DNA of 64,000 bases, taken from Flavobacteriales bacterium BRH_c54 (GTDB lineage: Bacteria > Bacteroidota > Bacteroidia > Flavobacteriales_E > Vicingaceae). Shown here in pieces: positions 9,151 through 16,097 of this stretch; the first letter of the stretch is position 1, and every line of letters begins with the position of its first letter. The position numbers and the translations under genes are program-made. The stretch covers positions 62,001-126,000 of the forward strand of contig LADZ01000017.1 of the NCBI GenBank assembly GCA_000961845.1, given 5' to 3'. A model generated the notes under the pieces. It did no database searches, was not told where the DNA came from, and was given only the letters and a program-made list of their open reading frames with translations.

Positions 9151-9714
9151 TTATTTAGGCTCTTCCAATAGCGGCACCCCTTGTTCTTCTCTAATTTTAT
9201 TTTCTTCTTTAATAACTTTTTCTTCTTCCTCATCAATAAATTTAGTTTGTCCTTTTAACTTCAAAATATTTTTAATTCTATTGATTTTTGGTTTCATATC
9301 ATAGAAGAAATCAACAATAGAAAAATTTCTGCCATCTGAAGCAATAGCGTATTTTTTACATACATCATTCACACATACTTTCAGTGGTTTAAAATATTTT
9401 TTATACAAAGTGTCAGCATTGTTATTCTCATTAATCTTTAAAGACAAATATGCATAACCTTTTATTACGGAATTATCATGTTCCAATAAAAAAATTAAAT
9501 CTTGTTGATTTGAAAGGATATGGATTTTTTTAAATATCTCAAAACTATATGAATCGTCAATATAAAGAGTTGTATCAATTTTTGAAATACTATCCAGTTC
9601 ATTAACTAAATCTTGTACTTCTTTTTTCAGTTGGTGATTATTGTTTGGTTGTCCATTGCAGGAGAATAAAACTCCCATCAAAAAGCAACATATTATTATC
9701 GATCTATTTTTCAT
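9151..9714 (-). CDS. Small lipoprotein, candidate immunity protein
   Basis: A 187-residue lipoprotein (signal peptide with lipobox LFSC). I do not recognise the family. The middle (SVIKGYAYLSLKI) looks like a single helical-repeat unit. The gene starts 6 bases after the RHS-core/HExxH protein, the position of immunity genes in polymorphic-toxin loci, and a membrane-anchored periplasmic location would suit protection from a toxin acting outside the cytoplasm. Its last 17 residues, ENKIREEQGVPLLEEPK, match 10 of 17 positions of the toxin's ENAIRQEQGLSLRLLPK. An immunity role is inference from position and this resemblance only. Confidence 0.6.
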   Translation of the reverse strand: MKNRSIIICCFLMGVLFSCNGQPNNNHQLKKEVQDLVNELDSISKIDTTLYIDDSYSFEIFKKIHILSNQQDLIFLLEHDNSVIKGYAYLSLKINENNNADTLYKKYFKPLKVCVNDVCKKYAIASDGRNFSIVDFFYDMKPKINRIKNILKLKGQTKFIDEEEEKVIKEENKIREEQGVPLLEEPK

Positions 9715-9720
9715 TAGTAT

Positions 9721-11769
9721 TTAGTTTTTAGGGGTAACATCTCCTTTATCAAATTTAATTGACTTTTGTTCTGGTATTGTAATTGTTCCATTCGAATTAT
9801 TTGGTTCTATTTCAATTCCTTCGCTACCAGATGCGTCAATAATCTTAGGTAATAATCTTAAAGATAAACCTTGTTCTTGTCTAATAGCATTTTCTAATAC
9901 TCTAGCATTATATTCTTCCACGTCCATAGTAGCCGATTCTTGATAATTATTATCTGGATCTATAAATATTAAATTATCGTCATCATTTTTTCCTATACCT
10001 GTCATATTAATTAACGCATGAAAACCCTCATGTGCTAATCCTATTTCCGCTGGTCGATAACTATTACCTTCTTCATCTAAACCACCTTCCGTTAAATTTG
10101 GATTAAAATTAATAATAGCATCTCCGTTTTTAAGAGGTTCGGTTGTGTTTTTACCAGTTGTCAAATTAATTGTAGCTGTTTTTTTATTATCAACTAATGC
10201 TTGTATTAATGCTGTCCCGTTTACTAAGTTTTTACTTGGGTTTTCATTTCCACTAATAACCGAAACAACACCTTCGGCATCTATTATTACTTTGTTATTT
10301 GTTAATTTTTGCAAAGCAACTCTAGCGGTTTCTCTTGCCTTTGCATCTCCTGCTACAACTAGAACTTCTCCCGATGGATCAATAAAAAATAATGGATTAT
10401 TTCCAAAAGCAGCATAAGGACTTATTCCTGGATACATTTTGAATTTAGGGTCTATTTGCCAAGCAAAAACGACTAAATCCATAGGATAGTTGTTATAGGT
10501 GGTATCCAATTCTACCAATTCAGTAATTTTCTTTTGTTTGGTACCAAACATGGTTCTGTGGTATTGTTCTACTAGTTTGGTCAGCATTTGTTCATCAAAT
10601 AATCCATTAGATAATGTAGCATATCGTTCTTCCTTTACACCTAAATCCTCAAATGGTTTTGGTGTATGGTTAGTCATGGGATAAGGGCTATCTTCTTTTC
10701 TTAACCTTGAAATTACTAAATCTTTCATTTCTGTTGGCATTTCTCTATATCCTAAATCAAATAAGTGTGTAATTAATTTTTCATATTCCTGAAATGTTTT
10801 ATCTGATTGTAATGCTTTAACGGTTTTATCTTTTTTAATCAATCGTTCTTCTAATACTTCTGCTTTCAAAAGCATAGCATTAAGGTTCAATTCATCATAT
10901 TGTAGAGCTAATTCAGCACATTCCATAATAAAATTATCATCTTTTACACCAAATTTATATGCGTATCCTTTGGCTAAATAAACGAGGTTTAAGGCAACTG
11001 ATTGTTTTAAATCTAATTCCCGTAAAGAAATACCATTTTTTGTGGCTTCGTCTGTTGTATAAGTTAATGTTTCTAAAGAACCAGTCCCTGGAAAAGCTTT
11101 AGAGCCTAATTCTACATTGTAGTAAATTCCTTTATGGTCGGCATGGCGGATATAAATATGACCAGGAGCAGTACAAATAAATGCTTCTGAATTTAACCGC
11201 TCTGAAAAAATTTTGAATAAGGATGCTAACGCATAGCAATTTCCTGTTTTATTATCTAACAAATTAAACACTTGTGTGGTTTGCCAATTTACAGTACCTA
11301 AAGGATCTTCATAACTGTATTCATAAGGTAAATGATAAAACAATTGATTGTTTACTAAAAACAAGGTAGTGTCTGTGATGTAAGAATAAATTGCCCAATT
11401 GATTAACGCATTTCTATATTCTTCTTTTTGTTGTTCTTCTGTTTTATGTAAAATCCGTTCAATTTTCATTGCAGATTCATCATAATTTATTTCAATAATT
11501 CTATTTATGTTTTGAACATGAAAGTCAATTAATAAATTAAAATCTACCAAATTAACTTGATTTTCGTAGTATGCATTTTCAACAATTGTAATTGCTTTTT
11601 CATAACTCAATTCTTCCTTACCGCTTAACATGTCTTTGAACTGTTCTTTTGCAGCATAATAATGTTGTTTTGAAACAGTGGTTGAATCGGGAATATCTGC
11701 TGCTTTTATTGGAGCAGAAAATAATAGTTGTCCTATTACTAAGGTTATGAATAATTGTATTTGTTTCAT
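9721..11769 (-). CDS. Transglutaminase-like, RHS-core, HExxH metallopeptidase fusion
   Basis: A secreted protein of 682 residues with a signal peptide ending near residue 23. About residues 30-350 form a transglutaminase-like module with candidate Cys178, His204 and Glu220, homologous to the upstream gene product through the shared LGYREMP segment. At 439-468 comes an RHS repeat-associated core signature (SPYAAFGNNPLFFIDPSGE), which in RHS toxins marks the boundary to the variable toxin end. The remaining 214 residues contain HEGFH (580-584) and EEYNARVLENAIRQEQGL, a pattern I associate with M91-type effector peptidases. There are no YD repeats, so the usual RHS shell is missing. Likely an extracellular zinc protease toxin; target unknown. 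It lies 13 bases after the paralogue and 6 before the lipoprotein. Confidence 0.75.
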   Translation of the reverse strand: MKQIQLFITLVIGQLLFSAPIKAADIPDSTTVSKQHYYAAKEQFKDMLSGKEELSYEKAITIVENAYYENQVNLVDFNLLIDFHVQNINRIIEINYDESAMKIERILHKTEEQQKEEYRNALINWAIYSYITDTTLFLVNNQLFYHLPYEYSYEDPLGTVNWQTTQVFNLLDNKTGNCYALASLFKIFSERLNSEAFICTAPGHIYIRHADHKGIYYNVELGSKAFPGTGSLETLTYTTDEATKNGISLRELDLKQSVALNLVYLAKGYAYKFGVKDDNFIMECAELALQYDELNLNAMLLKAEVLEERLIKKDKTVKALQSDKTFQEYEKLITHLFDLGYREMPTEMKDLVISRLRKEDSPYPMTNHTPKPFEDLGVKEERYATLSNGLFDEQMLTKLVEQYHRTMFGTKQKKITELVELDTTYNNYPMDLVVFAWQIDPKFKMYPGISPYAAFGNNPLFFIDPSGEVLVVAGDAKARETARVALQKLTNNKVIIDAEGVVSVISGNENPSKNLVNGTALIQALVDNKKTATINLTTGKNTTEPLKNGDAIINFNPNLTEGGLDEEGNSYRPAEIGLAHEGFHALINMTGIGKNDDDNLIFIDPDNNYQESATMDVEEYNARVLENAIRQEQGLSLRLLPKIIDASGSEGIEIEPNNSNGTITIPEQKSIKFDKGDVTPKN

Positions 11770-11782
11770 AATGTTAAAGTTA

Positions 11783-13255
11783 TTAAAAAGTTGTTATAAA
11801 TAAATTTCTTTTTTCTTTTCCTGATACTTGTTGCTGAGTCCCTTTAAATTCATGGTACTTCATTAGTTGTAAATACATTTCTTCTGGCATGTCTTGATAT
11901 CCTAATTGTTTTATTATTGCTTCATTTTTTAATAAGGCGTTATAAAGTTGAATGGCTTCGGGACTTTTGTTGATGTCTTTTAAATCAGTAATTCCGTATT
12001 GGTGCAATGTTTTTTCTAATAATCTGGAGAGTAAACTGCTGTACACAAAATAGCTGTAAATATTATTATTTTTAGGAAAATACTGAACGGAAGTTTGAAT
12101 ACAATCATTAACAAATATTGCATTGGCAGCACCATGTTTAGTCATGTAACCAAAAGCCAAATCGAGCATACAATTAGCAACAATTTGTTTTCTATTAAGA
12201 GTGTCTAAATATATACCATAAGCTTTTGCTTTTGGGCTGATAAACATATTATCTTGATACCATTTGTCGGTTATTTTCCAATTGGATGTTGGTTCATAAC
12301 TATGAATATTTCCTTGATTATCTAAGTACTTTATAAATGAATGTTGTGGAGCAAATGAAAGATATGCTTTAGCTCCTAATCCTTCTGCTAAAACAAGATA
12401 GATAGCAGGCATACTATTACATTGCCCGCCTCCTGTTGCTAAAGATTTTGTAACGAAATAGTTTCTAAAATCTTTTGCTCCTTCAAAATCTTCATAATCA
12501 TAAAAAAATGGCAAATGAGTTACTTTTTTGGTTAAGTTAGGATTGTCAGGGTTAGGAAGCTCTACAGTAAGTGTTTCACTCATAAACTTTTGAATGCCAT
12601 AATGTAATGCATCCTGATTGTTTATGTCCAGTTGGTTTTGTATTATCCAAGTTTTTATAAACTTAACAGATTCTTGAATGATATTATAATACTCTTCTTT
12701 GTCTAAATAAGTATTTCCGTAGGCTTTCTCAATAGAGAAATAAGCATCTGCAAGAGAAATATTTTCATTTTTTAATTGGTGTTTAAGATGTTCTAGTGCA
12801 TTATTATATGATTTAGTGTTTAGTTTGAATTCTGATGATTGGTAATAATCAAATGATTTTCTATGATTACGCTCATTTTGGTGTGCTTCGTTTAAAATAT
12901 TAAGTACTTCTTTATGTTGTCTGTACTGTTTGTTACGATTAGCATATTCTTGATATTGTTTTTTAATAAATTCATGTCTTTTAGCGGGGTCAGTTGGTGG
13001 TACTTGTGGTGGGTTATATCCCATCATTTGTTGTTGAGTCGACTTTTGATTGACAATAATGTTGTTAGCATGATTTCCACTATAAACAGAAGGATTGTTA
13101 CTTGTTTGATTATTAGCTATCAAGACACTGTTAGTATAGTAATTATCTGTATTTAGTGGTTGTGGAATTCCAAAAGTAGGTGCTTTTGGAGTATTGATTT
13201 GTCCAATAACACTTATAGAAAACAAAAAAGATGATATTGTAATTAATAATTTCAC
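11783..13255 (-). CDS. Secreted transglutaminase-like protein
   Basis: A 490-residue exported protein (signal peptide MKLLITISSFLFSISVIGQ). Residues 30-90 are Asn/Pro/Gln-rich and probably disordered. The transglutaminase-like core has Cys279 (GGGQCNSMPA), His305 (APQHSFIKY) and Glu321. The spacing of 26 and 16 residues is identical to the downstream paralogue, which supports a Cys-His-Glu site. It ends after the LGYQDMPEEM segment and lacks the RHS core and peptidase. The start is GTG; no in-frame ATG gives as good a signal peptide. It is first in the operon and is preceded by a full promoter and LytTR-type repeats. Substrate unknown. Confidence 0.7.
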   Translation of the reverse strand: MKLLITISSFLFSISVIGQINTPKAPTFGIPQPLNTDNYYTNSVLIANNQTSNNPSVYSGNHANNIIVNQKSTQQQMMGYNPPQVPPTDPAKRHEFIKKQYQEYANRNKQYRQHKEVLNILNEAHQNERNHRKSFDYYQSSEFKLNTKSYNNALEHLKHQLKNENISLADAYFSIEKAYGNTYLDKEEYYNIIQESVKFIKTWIIQNQLDINNQDALHYGIQKFMSETLTVELPNPDNPNLTKKVTHLPFFYDYEDFEGAKDFRNYFVTKSLATGGGQCNSMPAIYLVLAEGLGAKAYLSFAPQHSFIKYLDNQGNIHSYEPTSNWKITDKWYQDNMFISPKAKAYGIYLDTLNRKQIVANCMLDLAFGYMTKHGAANAIFVNDCIQTSVQYFPKNNNIYSYFVYSSLLSRLLEKTLHQYGITDLKDINKSPEAIQLYNALLKNEAIIKQLGYQDMPEEMYLQLMKYHEFKGTQQQVSGKEKRNLFITTF

Positions 13256-13283
13256 TATTAAACCTAATTAAAGAATTAATAGT

Positions 13284-13314
13284 CAAAGCTATATCAAAAT
13301 GTATTAAAATCAAA
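13284..13314 (-). promoter_or_regulatory. Bacteroidota promoter of the RHS/transglutaminase operon
   Basis: On the minus strand, TTTG (complement of 13311-13314), 19 bases, then TAGCTTTG (complement of 13284-13291). This is a perfect fit to the phylum consensus. Transcription should begin about 13277, leaving a leader of roughly 20 bases before the GTG at 13255. Confidence 0.75.
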
Positions 13315-13333
13315 GAAATGGTCAATCTATCTT

Positions 13334-13384
13334 ACTAACGGTCGGTTTTGACCAACGAACGGTAAGCTTTTTAAAACGAACGGT
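13334..13384 (-). promoter_or_regulatory. Three LytTR-type operator repeats, 21-bp period
   Basis: Read on the minus strand: ACCGTTCGT (13376-13384), ACCGTTCGT (13355-13363) and ACCGTTAGT (13334-13342). Each starts exactly 21 bp from the next, two helical turns, with 12-bp spacers. All three fit the published LytTR response-regulator consensus [TA][AC][CA]GTTN[AG][TG] with 12-bp spacing. The array ends 19 bp upstream of the -33 element, a place that suits activation. No LytTR gene is in this window. Confidence 0.7.
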
Positions 13385-13465
13385 TATTTTTAGTTTTAAT
13401 AGGTATTTGATCTAAATATAAATGGTTGAAGAAACTTATTAAAGGAAGTTTTTAGTTTCACTTCT

Positions 13466-15055
13466 CTAAAAATCACTATACCTATTGGTAATGGCTGTTT
13501 TTAAACCAATAAAAAACATGTTGGAAGAAAGATCAGCATAATTATTCGTGAACGTTCTATTGGTTACTCCGGCTTGTAGTATCATGTTCGATTTTGGATT
13601 TAACACGTAAGAGATTTTTACGGTATTGTTCACAATGTTGGTTTTTAATCCGTTGAGGGTGTAATATCCATAGTCGTCTTCACGGTTATTGTAAGGTTGG
13701 TAAACATCCTGACCTAAAGAAAATCCGTTGGTGTCTAAACCTACTTTTGCCAATGTACTGTGCAGTTCAAAAATCCAACGTTTTTTAGCATAAAAAGCTG
13801 AGGCAGTTATTTCTTTAAAATTTGCTCCTATAGGATGAGCTAACGGAGCATTAAAATGTGCATAATTTTGAAGCGTGCTTACATTGGTACTTCTATAAAA
13901 ATAGCTGTAAGTAAAAGGTCTTACTTCGTTGTATTCTAATTGCAAACGCAATCTTTTAATGTTGAGTGGTTCTATAAACTTTAATCCAGCTTGAACTCCG
14001 TACTTGTTTGCCCACCAACCGTTTCCTGCTTTTAATTCTTCTAACAAAAACTCATCAAATAATAATTGCCCATAAAAGATGTATTTTTTTAAGATACGCA
14101 TTTTTATACTTCCACCCATTAGTGCATTATCAGATGAACCCAAGGCATACTCTGTAGAACGTAAAAAGATAATTGGATTTAAATAAGATAAATCATAGCC
14201 TCTGTAAAATTCTTTTTCTTGAGATTGAAAAACAATGCTTTCAAAAAAGCCTAAATTCAACCATTTGGTAACATTCATGCTTAAATAGTGAGTAGTAGCA
14301 AACTTTTGCATGTAATTGTTGTAAATTCCATCTGTAAAACGAATATCTTGATGATTGGAATACAAAGCCATGTATTTAATTTTCCAAATGTTGGCAGTAG
14401 CTTTTAAATAAGGATAACTGTTGGCAACATCCGATAATAAAAGTGAGCGATAGCCATCGCCAATAAAATGCTTGCCGTAACCTGCTTGTATGGTAAAAAC
14501 ATCGTTGGGTGTAAAGGTTAAATTTCCTTGAGAAAATATAGATGCATCATTTTTAGAGTAACCATACCCCGGACTAATATGCTTGGTTTGAACCATTGCA
14601 TCAATATGGCTCGGATAAGTGGAATAATCGTAAAGAAAAGCAAATTCGGCACTCCATTTTTCGCCTAAAGCAGCTTGTAATTGAATTCCTGCACTGGTTT
14701 CTAATAAGTTTTCACTATAATTATCAGCTTTTTCTAAGGTACTTATGGCGTTAACAATAGGATTTACAGAAAAATAAAAACTACCTTGTTTTTCGATAAG
14801 GTGTTGATTGAATAATTTGTTTACAACACCTTTTGAAGTAGTAAGTTTAAGTTGAGAAATGGTAGTATCGTAAGGAATAATTTTATTAACTTCTTTTTTA
14901 TTGTAGGGTTTTATAGCGGTGTGAAAATCAACAGCGGTATCTAAATGATTTAAATATAGGTATTCAAAAGTACGCTCGTTATTAACATTAAAATTTTGTG
15001 CTAATACAGATTGAAAAGCACTTAATAATAAGAATATGTAGAGGAGTACTCTCAT
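13466..15055 (-). CDS. Outer-membrane beta-barrel, Wzi/RemB-like
   Basis: A 529-residue exported protein with a Sec signal peptide (cut near VLAQ) and an alternating-hydrophobic, Tyr/Asn-rich body of barrel strands. It belongs to the Wzi capsule-assembly superfamily, which in flavobacteria includes the gliding protein RemB; QLGEKW-, GYGKHFIGDGYRSLLLSD- and NEVRPFTYSYFY-type segments are shared with the paralogue at 16098-17672. Its start overlaps the WecA-like gene by 4 bases (ATGA), showing translational coupling. A role in surface polysaccharide attachment is inferred from family and neighbour. Its 3' end is partly duplicated at 8419-8457. Confidence 0.65.
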   Translation of the reverse strand: MRVLLYIFLLLSAFQSVLAQNFNVNNERTFEYLYLNHLDTAVDFHTAIKPYNKKEVNKIIPYDTTISQLKLTTSKGVVNKLFNQHLIEKQGSFYFSVNPIVNAISTLEKADNYSENLLETSAGIQLQAALGEKWSAEFAFLYDYSTYPSHIDAMVQTKHISPGYGYSKNDASIFSQGNLTFTPNDVFTIQAGYGKHFIGDGYRSLLLSDVANSYPYLKATANIWKIKYMALYSNHQDIRFTDGIYNNYMQKFATTHYLSMNVTKWLNLGFFESIVFQSQEKEFYRGYDLSYLNPIIFLRSTEYALGSSDNALMGGSIKMRILKKYIFYGQLLFDEFLLEELKAGNGWWANKYGVQAGLKFIEPLNIKRLRLQLEYNEVRPFTYSYFYRSTNVSTLQNYAHFNAPLAHPIGANFKEITASAFYAKKRWIFELHSTLAKVGLDTNGFSLGQDVYQPYNNREDDYGYYTLNGLKTNIVNNTVKISYVLNPKSNMILQAGVTNRTFTNNYADLSSNMFFIGLKTAITNRYSDF

Positions 15056-16095
15056 TTTTTCTTTTTCAGTTTAAATAAGAAAGGAATTTGAGTAGATAGA
15101 ATTACAAAGGCTATAAGTGTAATAAAAGCGTAACTTGGATTGAATTGTTGAGCAAAAACTGCTCCTCCAACTATTAATATATTAAACAAATAGATAACAA
15201 CTACTGTTTGTCTGTGTGATAACCCTAAATCTAATAATCTGTGATGGATATGATTTCTATCGGCACGAAAAGGAGAAACCCCACTTAAAATTCTGATGGT
15301 AAACACCCTGATGGTATCTACTAAAGGATATACCAAAATAGACATGGCTAAAATGGGTTTGGAAATATTTTGTATAATATTAGGTAAGTCAGTGGCTTTG
15401 TATTCCACCATTTCTATTGCTAGCACTGCCATTAAAAATCCAATGGTTAGCGAGCCTGAATCTCCCATAAATATTTTTGCAGGATTAAAGTTAAACCTTA
15501 AAAAACCTAGTAAGCTTCCTGCAATAGCAAAGGAAAGCACAGCATAAATCCAATCATTGGCACAATAGAACCAACACCCGAAAAAAGAGGCAGCAATTAA
15601 TCCAACTCCTGCAGCTAATCCATCAACTCCATCAATTAAATTAAAAGCATTTATGATAACAATGTAAGTAAAGATTGAGAGCATAATTCCAGCATATTCA
15701 GGAATTTCTCTTATACCAAACAAACCGTGCAAACTGGTAAGCTTCACATTTGCCATAAACACCATAATAAAAGCACAAAATAGGTGGGCAGCTAATTTTT
15801 TGGCAGGAGCTGTTCCTATAATATCATCTTTCATTCCCACAAAAAACATAATTAACATTGCAGGAACAAGATATTTAATAACCCCTATTTCTTTAATAGG
15901 CAACCAAAGTAAAAACGAAAAGAGTATTCCGGCAAAAATCATCATCCCTCCCATGGAAGGTGTTTTTTCACTATGAATTTTTCTACTTTCTGTTGGGTCG
16001 TCAAACAAATGCTTCATTTTAGCAATAGTAATGAAGGATGGTGTTGCAAGCAACACAATCAAAAAAGACGTAATTATCGGTAAAATGATTTCCAT
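15052..16095 (-). CDS. Undecaprenyl-phosphate sugar-1-phosphate transferase (WecA/TagO type)
   Basis: A polytopic membrane enzyme of 347 residues in the MraY/WecA/TagO family (PF00953). Visible motifs are the cytoplasmic DDPTESRKIHSEKTPSMGG loop, the Asp pair in FVGMKDDI, NAFNLIDGVDGLAAG, and the late RADRNHIHHRLLDLG with the His cluster typical of WecA rather than MraY. It moves a HexNAc-1-phosphate from UDP-sugar to undecaprenyl phosphate, starting O-antigen, capsule or similar glycan synthesis. It lies between two Wzi-like barrel genes (2-base gap upstream, 4-base overlap downstream), so the three form one operon linking glycan initiation with surface anchoring. Confidence 0.85.
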   Translation of the reverse strand: MEIILPIITSFLIVLLATPSFITIAKMKHLFDDPTESRKIHSEKTPSMGGMMIFAGILFSFLLWLPIKEIGVIKYLVPAMLIMFFVGMKDDIIGTAPAKKLAAHLFCAFIMVFMANVKLTSLHGLFGIREIPEYAGIMLSIFTYIVIINAFNLIDGVDGLAAGVGLIAASFFGCWFYCANDWIYAVLSFAIAGSLLGFLRFNFNPAKIFMGDSGSLTIGFLMAVLAIEMVEYKATDLPNIIQNISKPILAMSILVYPLVDTIRVFTIRILSGVSPFRADRNHIHHRLLDLGLSHRQTVVVIYLFNILIVGGAVFAQQFNPSYAFITLIAFVILSTQIPFLFKLKKKK

Positions 16096-16097
16096 AA

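Noticed and set aside
9721-11769. Full RHS/YD-repeat toxin
   Set aside because: Only the core motif and a toxin-like end are present; there are no YD repeats, so calling it an RHS protein outright would be wrong.
13143-13325. Minus-strand 60-residue frame over the start of the transglutaminase-like gene
   Set aside because: It overlaps the signal-peptide coding region in another frame and covers the promoter; no coding features.
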